DNA from: Kushneria indalinina DSM 14324
GTDB taxonomy: Bacteria > Pseudomonadota > Gammaproteobacteria > Pseudomonadales > Halomonadaceae
Reading direction: 5' to 3'
DNA length: 64,000 bases
NCBI RefSeq assembly: GCF_003385845.1
Contig: NZ_QRDJ01000008.1
Coordinates: 62,001-126,000 of the forward strand
Under the pieces are notes generated by a model. The model made no database searches, had not been told where the DNA came from, and worked only from the letters and a program-made list of their open reading frames with translations. This document shows positions 52,244 through 63,368 of the stretch, piece by piece. Positions within the stretch are counted from its first letter, which is position 1, and each line of letters opens with the position of its first letter. A program made the position numbers and the translations under genes.

Positions 52244-54418
52244 TCAGGTCGTCGCTACCCCCGGCTTGTCGTCGCCGTTGCGGCCGCGCCGCTGCAGAAT
52301 GATCAGAGCTGCGGCGATGGCGATACCGGCCAGGTCGGTATAGATACCGCCATAGATCATGCACAGCGCACCCAGGAACATGACGACCCGCTGCCACGCC
52401 TTCACCGGGCCAAAAAACCATGCCTGCACGGTGGCGGAGAGCAGCACAATGCCCATGGTGGCAGTAACGGCGACGCGGGCGATCTGCAGGGCGCTGCCCT
52501 CCATCAGCATGGCCGGGCTGTAGAAGAACATGAAAGGTACGATGAAGGCAGCCAGACCGATCTTGAACGAAGCCACCGACGTGCCCATGGCGTTGTCTCC
52601 CGAAATGCCCGCCGCGGCGTAGGAGGCCAGTGCTACCGGTGGTGTGATCGCCGAGACCACCGCAAAGTAGAACACGAAAAAGTGCGCGATCAGCGGCTGA
52701 ATGCCGATACCGATCAGACCCGGTGCGACCACCGAGGCGGCCACCGCATAGGCTGCGGTAGTCGGCATGCCCATTCCCAGCAAAATGCTGATCAGCATGG
52801 CGAAGAACAGCGCCAGCAGCTGACTGACGCCGGCCAGGCCCAGCAGCAGCGAGGAAAAGCGCGCGCCCACTCCGGTGAGACCGATCACGCCGACAATCAA
52901 ACCGGCGCAGGCGCACACCGCGATGATCTGAATCGACATCGTGCCGCCCAGCTGCAGGGCGCGCAGAATCGCCGCCGGGCCCATCTTGTTGGGCGAAATC
53001 CAGCTGACGATGGCCGCCGAGGCGGTGGCCAGGGTGCCGGCACGAATCACCGAGTATCCCATGAACAGCGCCGCCACCAGAATAATGATGGGAGCGAATA
53101 GATAGACGTGGCGCGCCAGTTTCGAGAACTTCGGAATTTCATCCCGGGTCATGCCACGCATGCCCTTGCGGGCGGCCTCGAAGTCGACCATGAAGTAGAC
53201 CGAGGCGAAGTAGAGAATGGCCGGGATGATCGCCGCGATGGCGATCTCGGTATAAGGGATACCGGTAATCTCGGCCATGATGAAGGCGCCTGCCCCCATG
53301 ATCGGCGGCATGATCTGCCCGCCGGTGGAGGCCGCGGCCTCAATGGCGCCGGCGCTACGGCCCGGATAGCCCACCCTTTTCATCAGCGGAATGGTCAGCG
53401 AGCCGGTCGAGACCACGTTGCCGGCGCTGGTGCCGTTGATCATGCCCATCAGACCGGAAGCGAAGATCGATACCTTGGCCGGCCCGCCGCGGGCACGACC
53501 GGCAGCAGCGAAGGCAAAATTGACGAAGTAGTCCCCCACCTTCGAGGCCTGCAGGAAGGCGGCGAAGATAATGAACAAAATGATATAGGTGGAAGAGACA
53601 GCGGTCGTTGGTCCCAGCACGCCGGCGTCGGTGTAGACCTGGCTGAAAAAGCGGTTGAGCGTCAGTCCCGGATAGCCGAGAAAGCCGGGCAGGAAGGGGC
53701 CGGCAAAGACGTAGGCAATGAAGATTGCAGAGATGACCACCAGTGCCATGCCGGCCACGCGCCGGGTCAGTTCCAGAATCAGCAGTGAGCCGGCGATCGC
53801 CGCCCACGAGATACCGATTGGTGCGAAGGCGGTACCGGTCGAGGCGCGCAGCGGCGAGTTGAACATCAAAAGCAGATAGCTGGAGGCAGCGGCCGCACAC
53901 ACCATTAATACCAGCTCGGCGATCGGCAGGCTGCCGCGTGGCCGGCGGATCAGCCACGAGAGCACGATGGCGCCAACGGTGGCAGCGATCAGCGGTGTGC
54001 CGAAATGCCAGGTCTCGACTGTCGGGTCGATGCGCATGGCGCCGCCGGCCATGGTCTGGCGCATCACAAACACCTGCACCAGGGCGTAGAGGGCCGGCAG
54101 CAGCAGCACGGCGGCAAGGCCGTCGAGCCAGCGCGGCGAGAGTTGATGGCCGTTTTCGGCGAAGCGGGCTCCGGTATAGAGACCAAAACCAAGAATCAGC
54201 GCGCCGCAGACGTGCAGGATACGAAACGTCCAGGTTTCGATCGGGTAAACGTTGAGTGAAATCAGGTGAAAGCTGGTGTAGGCCACGGCCATGATGGCGA
54301 ACAGCCACCACTGCCAGCCGGCGAAGACGCGCCGGCTCGGCTCGACGACATCGCTGTCGACGCCGTCGGCGATGATCATGTCATTTTCGGGCTTTTGCCC
54401 TTCTTGTTGCCTGGACAT
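52244..54418 (-). CDS. TRAP transporter fused permease (TAXI type)
   Basis: The 724-residue protein is the intact fused 4TM-12TM TRAP permease. It has the DctM-like segments GGPAKVSIFASGLMGMINGTSAGNV and EAAASTGGQIMPPIMGAGAFIM, and many helices throughout. It works with the TAXI binding protein encoded immediately upstream on the same strand (63 bases). This intact copy serves as the reference for the frameshifted permease at 5541. The sigma-54 promoter and DctBD genes upstream imply regulation by an external organic acid. Confidence 0.92.
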   Translation of the reverse strand: MSRQQEGQKPENDMIIADGVDSDVVEPSRRVFAGWQWWLFAIMAVAYTSFHLISLNVYPIETWTFRILHVCGALILGFGLYTGARFAENGHQLSPRWLDGLAAVLLLPALYALVQVFVMRQTMAGGAMRIDPTVETWHFGTPLIAATVGAIVLSWLIRRPRGSLPIAELVLMVCAAAASSYLLLMFNSPLRASTGTAFAPIGISWAAIAGSLLILELTRRVAGMALVVISAIFIAYVFAGPFLPGFLGYPGLTLNRFFSQVYTDAGVLGPTTAVSSTYIILFIIFAAFLQASKVGDYFVNFAFAAAGRARGGPAKVSIFASGLMGMINGTSAGNVVSTGSLTIPLMKRVGYPGRSAGAIEAAASTGGQIMPPIMGAGAFIMAEITGIPYTEIAIAAIIPAILYFASVYFMVDFEAARKGMRGMTRDEIPKFSKLARHVYLFAPIIILVAALFMGYSVIRAGTLATASAAIVSWISPNKMGPAAILRALQLGGTMSIQIIAVCACAGLIVGVIGLTGVGARFSSLLLGLAGVSQLLALFFAMLISILLGMGMPTTAAYAVAASVVAPGLIGIGIQPLIAHFFVFYFAVVSAITPPVALASYAAAGISGDNAMGTSVASFKIGLAAFIVPFMFFYSPAMLMEGSALQIARVAVTATMGIVLLSATVQAWFFGPVKAWQRVVMFLGALCMIYGGIYTDLAGIAIAAALIILQRRGRNGDDKPGVATT

Positions 54419-54449
54419 GGTGTGTTACCTCAAATGAGTCGAAAAACGG

Positions 54450-54473
54450 CGCCGCCCCAAGGGCGAGGCGGCG
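54450..54473 (-). other. Intercistronic stem-loop between TAXI binding protein and permease
   Basis: CGCCGCC and GGCGGCG pair with a 10-base loop in the 62-base gap after the binding-protein stop. No T run is present. It parallels similar hairpins in the mtl, dctPQM and pst operons. Confidence 0.55.
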
Positions 54474-54480
54474 ACGTGCG

Positions 54481-55494
54481 TTACTGACGAATCAGCGACG
54501 GATCGATCTCATGACCGTTCTCCTCGTACCAGCGCACGGCGCCCGGGTGATAGGGCAGCACGGTGTTGTGTTCAAGATTCTCCGGCACGCTGTTGGCGGC
54601 GCTGCGGTGGATGTTACGCATGCGGTCATTGTTTTCCATGCTCAGCTTGACGACCTGATAGACGAACTCCTCGGGCAGATCGCAGTTGGCGATGGTGAAG
54701 TTCCACATCGATACGGCGCGTATATCCCGATCCAGCGTGCTGTAGGTGCTGGCGGGAATGGTGAACGGTGCCACCGGGAATTCTTCGACAACCGTCTCCT
54801 GCTGCGCTTCGGTGAACTCGACGAAATTGACACCTGTCTGCACTTCCAGCTGGCTGACCGCCGGGATGGGAATGCCGGCCGCGAAGGCCACGACGTCAAT
54901 CAGACCATCCTGCAGCTGACTGCCGAGATCCGACCAGCCGCCGTTGCGACGCTCGTAATCCACTCCAAGGGTGGTCAGGATATCCGGGAAGTAGGTGTCG
55001 GAGGTGGACGCGGCGGGGCCGAAGCCGATGCGCGCGCCGTCGGGAATGCTGTCGATACTGTCGATGCCGCTGCTGGAGAGCGCCGCCACCGAGAAGGGCG
55101 TTTCGTACATGGGAAACAGCGCACAGACGTTGTCCATTTCCATGCCCGGTGCCAGCGGGCTTTCACCGTTGAGCGCCTGGGCTGCCGGGCCCATGGTGGT
55201 CAGACCCAGCGCCACGTCGCCGCTGTGGACCAGCGCCATGTTCTGGGTCGGACCGCCGGTGATCTCGCCGCCGCCGGAGACGCCCAGCTCATCGGCGATC
55301 AGGTTGGCCCAGCCGGAGCCGTAGACATAGTAGGTGCCGCCCTGGCTGGCGGTTGCGACAGTGATGCTGCTCGGCCAGTCGCTGCGGTCCACGCTGTCAC
55401 TGGCCTGGACAGCGCTGATGGTGGCCAGCGAGGTGACTGTGGTCATGGAGGCGGCGACAGTCATGGCAAGGGTGTTACGGGACAGAATCTGCAT
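54481..55494 (-). CDS. TAXI family TRAP transporter solute-binding protein
   Basis: The 337-residue protein has a signal peptide (residues about 1-31, cut near VQASD). Its mature TAXI fold has ATASQGGTYYVYGSGWANL, GGGEITGGPTQNMALV and RIGFGPAAST segments. It captures a small organic acid for the fused permease. It is preceded at about 80 bases by a sigma-54 promoter candidate and two enhancer-like repeats, with genes for a DctB/DctD-like pair upstream. GGGAGC precedes the ATG. Confidence 0.9.
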   Translation of the reverse strand: MQILSRNTLAMTVAASMTTVTSLATISAVQASDSVDRSDWPSSITVATASQGGTYYVYGSGWANLIADELGVSGGGEITGGPTQNMALVHSGDVALGLTTMGPAAQALNGESPLAPGMEMDNVCALFPMYETPFSVAALSSSGIDSIDSIPDGARIGFGPAASTSDTYFPDILTTLGVDYERRNGGWSDLGSQLQDGLIDVVAFAAGIPIPAVSQLEVQTGVNFVEFTEAQQETVVEEFPVAPFTIPASTYSTLDRDIRAVSMWNFTIANCDLPEEFVYQVVKLSMENNDRMRNIHRSAANSVPENLEHNTVLPYHPGAVRWYEENGHEIDPSLIRQ

Positions 55495-55573
55495 GATGGG
55501 AGCTCCCGCTATGATCGGACTTTTTTTGAAATGACACCGAGCGCGGTGTCGGTGCGCGTCACGTCATGAGAGG

Positions 55574-55590
55574 GGCAAACGGTGCGCCAT
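55574..55590 (-). promoter_or_regulatory. Candidate sigma-54 (-24/-12) promoter for TAXI operon
   Basis: On the minus strand, TGGC and TTGC lie at the correct sigma-54 spacing: GG and GC are separated by ten bases (55589 to 55575). The flanking positions deviate from consensus. It faces the TAXI gene start at 55494, leaving a leader of about 70 bases. The adjacent NtrC-family activator gene and upstream repeats support the assignment. Confidence 0.6.
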
Positions 55591-55669
55591 GCGCCTTCTT
55601 TGATAATAATTTCAGTGTCTTGGGTTTTATTGATGCAACTTTGGTCGGGCGTGGCGCGAGGCCGAAGTG

Positions 55670-55718
55670 GCGGATATCCGCATTCTTGCACATGAAGGCT
55701 GTGCGGAAATCCGCACAG
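55670..55718. promoter_or_regulatory. Tandem GCGGA-N2-TCCGC repeats, candidate DctD enhancer sites
   Basis: Site 1, GCGGATATCCGC (55670-55681), and site 2, CTGTGCGGAAATCCGCACAG (55699-55718), share the core GCGGA-N2-TCCGC. Their centres are 33 bases apart, about three turns of DNA. Both lie some 100-140 bases upstream of the sigma-54 promoter candidate, the usual place for NtrC-family enhancer sites. Binding by the adjacent DctD-like protein is inferred. Confidence 0.6.
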
Positions 55719-55745
55719 GGGCGTTGTCAGGAAGGAGAGGGTGCC

Positions 55746-55771
55746 GCCATCGCCGCCGAATTGGCGATGGC
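55746..55771 (-). other. Stem-loop downstream of dctD
   Basis: GCCATCGCC (55746-55754) and GGCGATGGC (55763-55771) form a 9-bp stem with an 8-base loop, past the end of the dctD gene. There is no T run, but it may end the dctBD transcript before the TAXI promoter. Apart from this, the enhancer repeats and the promoter, nothing else is seen in 55495-55846. Confidence 0.4.
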
Positions 55772-55846
55772 CGAGGCTAGAGTATAAGAGCGAACACGAT
55801 GCCAAAGCACCGATCGGGATAACTTTTGCCCTGTCAAGGGCTGTGC

Positions 55847-57233
<1,387 letters not shown>

Positions 57234-57241
<8 letters not shown>

Positions 57242-59129
57242 TAGCAGGCGTCTCCGGGGGCAGGGCGCGTGGTGTCGCGACGGCAGGTAGATGGATAATG
57301 AACAGTGCCCCGCCTTCGGGGCGGTTACGGGCTTCGAGGCGACCACCGAGGTCACTGATGATGCGCTGCGAAATCGACAGGCCCAGCCCCAGCCCCTTGC
57401 CGGCGGCACGCGTGGTATAGAAGGGCTCGAAGAGGTGATCGAGTGCCTCGGCGCTGAGTCCCGGGCCGCTGTCGGCCACGCTCAGGATAACCCATTCATC
57501 GCGGTGTTCGGCACTCAGTATCAGCTGTCGCTCGGCACTGTCGCACATCGCCTGCTGGGCATTGCCGATCAGGTTGACCAGCACCTGCTCCAGCCGTACC
57601 GAGTCGGCACGCACCCAGCAGGTCGCCTCACTCATCTGCAGCCTTACCCGGATATCGGCCGCCTCCAGGCGAGCGCGAAACAGGCGTAGCGCGTAGTCGA
57701 AGCACGCCTGAGCCGAGACGTCGGTCAGGGTGTCATCACCCTTGCGCGAGAACTGACGCAGCTGAGCGCTGATGGCGGCCATGCGTTCGACCAGTTCACT
57801 GATCTGCACCAGGTTGTCGGCGGCGGCCTCGGGACGACCGCGTTCCAGCAGGATGCGGGCGTTGTCGGCATAGGCGCGAATGGCACCGAGCGGCTGGTTG
57901 AGTTCGTGGTTAATGCTGGCGGCCAGCTGCCCCAGTACCGCCAGTCGCGCGGCCTGCACCAGCTCGTCACGGGTCTGGCGCAGGCTCTCCTCGGCGCGCT
58001 TGCGCTCCTCGATCTCCTGCGACAGCTGTCGATTGGACCCCATCAGTTCCCGTGTACGCGCCTCGACATGGCGTTCCAGCTCATCGCGGGCGTGTGCCAG
58101 GGTGTGACGTTCGCGTTCGGCGAAGCGCTCGCGTTCACGACGCAGCCGACGGCGCTGCCAGCCAATGGCGCCTCCCAGTGCGAGCAGCATCCAGCTACCG
58201 CCGGCGCCCAGCGCCCCCAGCCACTGCGCCTGCGTTACTGGCGCCAGAGGCTGCAGAATATTCAGGCGCCAGTTGAAGCGTGCCAGCGGCTGTGAAAGGT
58301 TCAGATAGTCACGACCGTCAAGACGCATCAGTCGGGCGCCGCCGGGCAGCGTCTCAAGCACGTCAAATCCTGCCTCGGGCAGCGGGTCATCGGTATAGCG
58401 CCGGGTCGCCAGCAGCCCGCGGCGCACGCCCTCTGAAAGAGGCTTTAGTGCGGTCAGGCGCAGGTCGGGATTGCTGGCCATGAAGATGATACCGTTGGCG
58501 TCGGTGACCAGCAGGGTGGCGTCGAGACTTTGCCACTCGCGCTCGATCCCCTCGAGTCCCACCTTGACCACCATTACCCCATCAGGTGGCGTCTCCGATG
58601 TTCTGCCATTGGCCCACACCGGCGCCGAAAAATAGTAACCCCGTTTTCCCGACTGGGTGCCGAGGGCGTGGAAACGACCGCCGTGGCCGCTGATGGCCTG
58701 ACGATAATAGCCCCGAAAGGCATAGTTCTGGCCCATGAAACTGTCGGCGCGCTGCCAGTTGCTGGCAGCAATGGTGGTGCCGCCGCGGTCGAGCAGATAG
58801 ATATCCGAGACGTCCGCGTAGGCCCGTGAGCGATTCAGCAGCCGATTGAGCGCCGGAACATCGCGGATGTCATGTGGCTGGGCAAGAAAGCGCCGCACGC
58901 TCTCGCGGGTGGCCAGCAGGTGGGGCAGGTAGTCGTGGCGGGTAAGATAGCCGGTGAGGTTGGCGCGTGACAGCTGCAGGGCGTTACCGGCGGTGTGATG
59001 AAGCTCCGCCAGCGCCCACTCGCGGGCCAGCCGCGCGCCCTGCCACATAACCAGCAGCAGCGCGATGCTGACCGCCAGCACTACCAGCATGCGCCGGCGT
59101 CCGATGCGTCGTTGCGGCGTATCCCTCAT
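57234..59129 (-). CDS. dctB: DctB-like sensor histidine kinase
   Basis: The 631-residue protein has a first membrane helix (about residues 13-32), a periplasmic sensor domain (about 35-300; Cache-like in size and layout, as in DctB) and a second helix (about 306-325). These are followed by a coiled-coil linker (about 330-385) and a kinase core with His408 in SINHELNQPLG, plus N, G1 and G2 boxes (NLIGNAQQAM, DSGPGLSAEALDHLF, GKGLGLGLSIS). It senses an extracellular acid and phosphorylates DctD. It overlaps dctD. Confidence 0.92.
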
Positions 59130-59571
59130 CGCCGGCTGACAAGCGCTGTGCCGGCCACGACCGGGTCGGTGCCTCCTGGGTGGCGCATACTCTCCCCTTG
59201 GGTGAGTCGAGTCGAAACATCATGCTACGTGGATCGCGACAGGCCGCACAGTATCGAATGGTCGATGCCGGCGGGCGCCCTTGAAAGGGCGCTGGCGTGC
59301 CACACACCAGGATGTGCCTGAAACGCCTTGTTCCATCCATCCGCTCCGGCGTCATTGGTTATCGTCGTCTCCTTGATCAGGCAGGGGTGAAAAAATGGGC
59401 AGCGCGGATGCGATAATTTTTTCAGGAAAGTGCGCCCAGAGCGCCGGTTCGCGTCCCCGGTACAGCCGCAACGATCGAGGCGCCTGATAACAACTCTCGT
59501 CGAGTACATCGTTCGTGCGGTGGAAACCTGATCGCTTTTCAAGGCCTGCGTCGGCGACGCCCTCGGTCGGA
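59130..59571. other. Intergenic region upstream of dctB
   Basis: About 440 bases between the dctB start and the terminator of the Tim44-domain gene. Short open frames occur on both strands, but none has a recognisable product or a good ribosome site. No clear promoter or operator is seen. This may contain the dctB promoter. Confidence 0.4.
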
Positions 59572-59600
59572 CAAAAAAATGCCCCGCATGAGCGGGGCAT
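59572..59600 (-). terminator. Rho-independent terminator after Tim44-domain gene
   Basis: Read on the minus strand, ATGCCCCGC and GCGGGGCAT pair across a 4-base loop and are followed by seven T. It lies 20 bases after the stop of the gene at 59622. Confidence 0.88.
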
Positions 59601-59621
59601 TGTCTTGAGAGGCGATCGGGA

Positions 59622-60464
59622 TCAGACGTTGTTTTGTTCGATGCCCTGAATGTACCAGGGGGACTGGTCGCGCACTTCACGAACCAGATGCCAGGTCTCG
59701 TTGAACTCGTTGTCCTGACCGTCCTCTTTCATGATGCCGTGAAACAGCACCGTGGCTTCGGCCTGCTTGCCGTGTTCGCGCACATCACCCAGCTCGGCAA
59801 ACAACCGCACGACCTCGGTCTGGTTGTTGGCGCTTTGCTCGGCGCGCTCCTTGCGTAGCAGGTTATAGAGCTCGGGTGTGACAAACTCCTGAATTTTCTC
59901 GAAGTCGTTGTTGTCCCAGGCGCGCTGCAGGTTCATGAAGTGCTCCTTGGCACCGGACAAAAACTGCTCGCGGTTGAACCAGTCGGGCTCGCTGCCGGCC
60001 ATGGCCGCACCACCCATGGCACCACCGGCAGTCCCACTGGACGTGCCGCCAATGTCATGCGCCTGACGCTGCTGGTGCTGAGGCTGCTCGTCGTGGGCGC
60101 CGGTGTTGGTCGCTCGACGCCGCGCCGCCAGCACCTTCCAGGCCACAAAGCCCAGCAGCGCGATCAGCAGGATATCCATGAAGCGGATGCCGTCGAAAGC
60201 GCCGCCAAAGAACAACGACGCCAACAGACCGCCTGCCATGATGCCGGCCAGCGGGCCCATGAAGCGGGACATGCCACCACCGGCGGCGCGTGTGCCCTGC
60301 TGGGCCTGACGCGGCGGTGTGCTGGCCTGGCTGCTGCTCGGGCTTGACGAACGGGAGTAGCTGCCAAAGCTCTTGCCGCCGCCGAAGCGCTTGGCGTCGG
60401 CATGCTCGACGGCCAGGCCAAAGCTCATCAGACCGATGAGCAGGGTGATCAGTAGATGACGCAT
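59622..60464 (-). CDS. Tim44-like domain membrane protein
   Basis: The 280-residue protein has a signal or anchor at residues 1-23, a Ser/Gln/Pro-rich linker (about 30-65), two membrane segments (about 75-115), a Gly/Gln/His-rich low-complexity stretch (about 125-165) and a C-terminal Tim44-like domain (about 170-280) with the FLSGAKEHFMNLQRAWDNND start. Bacterial Tim44-domain proteins are of unknown function and likely bind lipid or small molecules at the membrane. GGAGG precedes the ATG; a longer start at 60491 is possible. Confidence 0.78.
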   Translation of the reverse strand: MRHLLITLLIGLMSFGLAVEHADAKRFGGGKSFGSYSRSSSPSSSQASTPPRQAQQGTRAAGGGMSRFMGPLAGIMAGGLLASLFFGGAFDGIRFMDILLIALLGFVAWKVLAARRRATNTGAHDEQPQHQQRQAHDIGGTSSGTAGGAMGGAAMAGSEPDWFNREQFLSGAKEHFMNLQRAWDNNDFEKIQEFVTPELYNLLRKERAEQSANNQTEVVRLFAELGDVREHGKQAEATVLFHGIMKEDGQDNEFNETWHLVREVRDQSPWYIQGIEQNNV

Positions 60465-60521
60465 GAGAGATCCTCCCGATAAATGCATCATTGAGTGGTG
60501 GTCAATTGACCATCGTTGCGA

Positions 60522-61298
60522 TTACTGCGCGTCGCGGGTAAATACCCAGCTGTTGTGATCCGACAGGTCGGCATTAAAGCGATAGCCGCCCATGTCGAAG
60601 GCCTTTAGATCGTCACGTTTCTCGAGTCTTTGCTGCACCATCCAGGCGCTCATCATGCCGCGCGCCTTTTTGGCATAAAAGCTGATGACCTTGTACTGCC
60701 CGTTTTTGGCATCCTTGAAGACCGGGGTGATGACATCGCAATCGAGATGCTTGCGGTCAATGGCGCCGAAGTATTCGTTGGAGGCCAGATTGATCAGCAC
60801 CGGGTCACCGCTGCTTTCTTTCACCGCCTGATCCAGATCGCGTGTCAGACGCTCTCGCCAGAAGGCATAAAGATCACGCCCGGCCGGGTTTTCAAGCTTC
60901 GTGCCCATCTCGAGGCGATAGGGCTGCATCAGATCCAGCGGGCGGAGCATGCCGTAAAGTCCCGACAGGATGCGAAGATGCGACTGCGCCCACTCAAGGT
61001 CATTTTCCTGCCAATGCGCCGCTTCAAGCCCGGTGTAGACGTCGCCCTGAAAGGCCAGTATCGCCTGTTTGGCGTTACTTGTATCAAACGGTGTCTGCCA
61101 CTGCTCGAAACGCGCCACGTTGAGACCTGCAAGCTTGTCACTGATCCCCATCAGCTGTGACAGGGCCTGCGGTGAATAGTCGCGCAGAATATCGATCAGT
61201 TGACGGCTCTGGTCCAGATAATCCGGCTGCGTGGCCATCGTTGTTGAGGAAGGCGTTTCAAAATCCAGCGTCTTGGCTGGGGACAGCACGCTCAGCAT
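60522..61298 (-). CDS. yaaA: Peroxide stress protein YaaA (DUF328)
   Basis: The 258-residue protein starts [16 protein letters not shown], the invariant YaaA beginning, with the later [14 protein letters not shown] and the C-terminal [16 protein letters not shown] segments. It lowers intracellular free iron and limits oxidative DNA damage after peroxide stress (known for E. coli YaaA). It is a single gene, with normal length. Confidence 0.92.
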   Translation of the reverse strand: MLSVLSPAKTLDFETPSSTTMATQPDYLDQSRQLIDILRDYSPQALSQLMGISDKLAGLNVARFEQWQTPFDTSNAKQAILAFQGDVYTGLEAAHWQENDLEWAQSHLRILSGLYGMLRPLDLMQPYRLEMGTKLENPAGRDLYAFWRERLTRDLDQAVKESSGDPVLINLASNEYFGAIDRKHLDCDVITPVFKDAKNGQYKVISFYAKKARGMMSAWMVQQRLEKRDDLKAFDMGGYRFNADLSDHNSWVFTRDAQ

Positions 61299-61419
61299 GC
61301 AGATTCTCCGCTCATGTTGTCACGATTATAACCCCTCCGGCCCCGGCATCAGACTGCATTAAGCCAGTGCCAGGCCAGAGGGAGGACGTATGGTGTCCGG
61401 GCCCCGGAAAGGAGATGGG

Positions 61420-62457
61420 TCAGGGGCAGGGGTTGGGCAGGCGCTTATGGACGCCTTCAATGGCTTCAATAACCTCATCGGAAAGCGTCAGCGGCTCGCT
61501 TGCGATGTTGTGATCGAGCTGCTCAAGCGTCGTGGCGCCGATGATATTGCTGGTCACAAAGGGCCGGGTGTTGACCCAGGCCAGCGCCATCTGGGCCGGA
61601 TTGAGATCAAAGCGCCGGGCGATATCGACATAGGCCCAGGTGGCTTCTTCGGCCAGCGTCGAATTGTAGCGCTGAAAGCGTTCAAACAGGGTAAGGCGCG
61701 CCCCATCCGGTTTGACCCCGCCCAGGTACTTGCCGGTCAGTACCCCGAAGGCGAGCGGCGAATAGGCCAGAAGCCCCACACTCTCGCGATGGCTGATCTC
61801 GGCCATGCCGACTTCATAGCTGCGGTTGAGCAGGTTATAGGGGTTCTGAACCGATACCACGCGCGGCAGGTTCATGGTCTCGGCCAGGCGCAGACAGGTC
61901 ATCGTGCCCCAGGGCGTTTCGTTGGACAGGCCGATGCTGCGAATCTTGCCGGCATCCACGGCTTCCTTGAGCGCCGACAGGGTCTCCTCCAGCGGCGTAG
62001 CGTCCGGGGCCTCTTCATGCTGGTAGTCCAGCTTGCCGAAATAGTTGGCGGGGCGGTCCGGCCAGTGCAGCTGATAGAGATCGAGATAGTCGGTGTTCAA
62101 ACGCTTGAGGCTGTCATCGAGGGCCTGATGGATCTGCTGACGCGAAAGCTTCGGTCCGCCGCGCAGATACTCCATGCCGCGGCCGGCACCGGCTACCTTG
62201 CTGGCCAGCACGATGTCGTCGCGGCGGCCGCGAGCCTTCAGCCAGCTGCCAATATAGGCTTCGGTACGACCCTGTGTCTCGCCGTTCGGCGGTACCGGGT
62301 ACATTTCAGCGGTGTCGATGAAGTCGATACCGGCGGCCAGGGCGCGATCGAGCTGCTCGTGCGCCTGACTTTCACTGTTTTGTTCGCCAAAGGTCATGGT
62401 GCCAAGACAAAGCCGGCTGACCGTTATGCCACTGTCACCGAGAGGACGTCTTTCCAT
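61420..62457 (-). CDS. tas: NADP(H)-dependent aldo/keto reductase, Tas-like
   Basis: The 345-residue protein has the aldo/keto reductase tetrad area: Asp48 and Tyr53 in DFIDTAEMY, a Lys in VLASKVAG and His in LYQLHWPDRP. It matches the Tas subfamily in length and in the segment PPNGETQGRTEAYIGSWLK. It reduces carbonyls with NADPH; its natural substrate is not known. Single gene, 120 bases from yaaA. Confidence 0.88.
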   Translation of the reverse strand: MERRPLGDSGITVSRLCLGTMTFGEQNSESQAHEQLDRALAAGIDFIDTAEMYPVPPNGETQGRTEAYIGSWLKARGRRDDIVLASKVAGAGRGMEYLRGGPKLSRQQIHQALDDSLKRLNTDYLDLYQLHWPDRPANYFGKLDYQHEEAPDATPLEETLSALKEAVDAGKIRSIGLSNETPWGTMTCLRLAETMNLPRVVSVQNPYNLLNRSYEVGMAEISHRESVGLLAYSPLAFGVLTGKYLGGVKPDGARLTLFERFQRYNSTLAEEATWAYVDIARRFDLNPAQMALAWVNTRPFVTSNIIGATTLEQLDHNIASEPLTLSDEVIEAIEGVHKRLPNPCP

Positions 62458-62712
62458 GGGGTTTCCAGAGCCTTGTAAAGCAGGTGAATGCCCATGTTAG
62501 ACGGGCGGTGATGCGCGGGCAAACACGGGGCTTGAGTCACTTCCTGCACAGGCGTATATTGCCGGCCTCGCCACGCGGGGGAGCCAACCCTCGCCGCGGT
62601 GATGACGGGGCTGCCCCTTCTGGTTTTTTACTCTGCAGGTGATGAGTCACCTTCACGGCAACAGTGGTTCGCATCAATGCCTGATCCCTGCCACGCTACG
62701 TGCAGACAGGGC

Positions 62713-63270
62713 ATGTATCGAATGCTGGAACTTACAAGGTTGGTTGTTATGCTGCGGTCTGCTCAAGTATTCACCCGGTTTGAATATCGTCTGGCATCGC
62801 GTCTGATGCAGGCCCCATGGCTGGAAGGCTCCGCCCACAAGCGTCGCCTGACCATGCACCTGTTTCGGCGCTGTGCCAATGCCGGGCACGTTGATGCGCT
62901 GTCCACCTATGGTGTCATGCTGTTTCGTCGTGGCCACACGGCGCGTGACAAGGCCCGGGGCGTACGCTGTGTCGTCAAGGCGGCCGAGGCCGGCCACCCC
63001 GAGGCGCAGTATCAGGTGGCACACATGTACGAACACGGTTGCACCCAGTTTGCCCGTCGGGAAGACCGCGCGGTGACCTGGTATGCTCGCGCGGCCGAAG
63101 CCGGTCATGACGGTGCCGCCCAGCGACTGGCTCGCGCCTTCGATCACGGCGAGCTGGGCCTGCCGGTGGACCCTGAGCGTTCACGACACTGGCAGCTGGC
63201 AGATGACGATACCGCCATTGCCGCTCGGCAGATGACCTCAATGCCCGGGAGTGCGCCGGCGCTCCAGTAA
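62713..63270 (+). CDS. SEL1-like repeat protein
   Basis: The 185-residue protein has at least three SEL1/TPR-like repeats: GHVDALSTYGVMLF, GHPEAQYQVAHMYEHG and GHDGAAQRLARAFDHG, each about 36 residues, preceded by a basic helical N-terminus. Such proteins serve as helical scaffolds for protein-protein contacts. No signal peptide is seen. Starts at 62713, 62722 and 62749 are possible; 62713 follows ACAGGG. It is followed by a terminator. Confidence 0.72.
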   Translation: MYRMLELTRLVVMLRSAQVFTRFEYRLASRLMQAPWLEGSAHKRRLTMHLFRRCANAGHVDALSTYGVMLFRRGHTARDKARGVRCVVKAAEAGHPEAQYQVAHMYEHGCTQFARREDRAVTWYARAAEAGHDGAAQRLARAFDHGELGLPVDPERSRHWQLADDDTAIAARQMTSMPGSAPALQ

Positions 63271-63299
63271 GGCCAGTGCTTGCACCGGTCGAGACATTG

Positions 63300-63332
63300 A
63301 AAAAGCCCGAATCCAGTGGATTCGGGCTTTTT
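63300..63332. terminator. Strong terminator between SEL1 and oxidoreductase genes
   Basis: AAAAAGCCCGAATCC and GGATTCGGGCTTTTT form a 15-bp stem with an AGT loop and T/A runs on both strands. It terminates both convergent genes. Confidence 0.92.
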
Positions 63333-63368
63333 CGTGGCCGCAGGCTGATTGACGTTCAGGCCGCCGGG

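Noticed and set aside
55650-55690. Second sigma-54-like element near TTGCA on the minus strand
   Set aside because: At the required spacing the -24 position reads CC rather than GG, so it does not fit; the element at 55574-55590 does.
59130-59571. Short frames upstream of dctB
   Set aside because: No ribosome site, no recognisable product, and frames on both strands are equally long, as expected by chance in GC-rich DNA.
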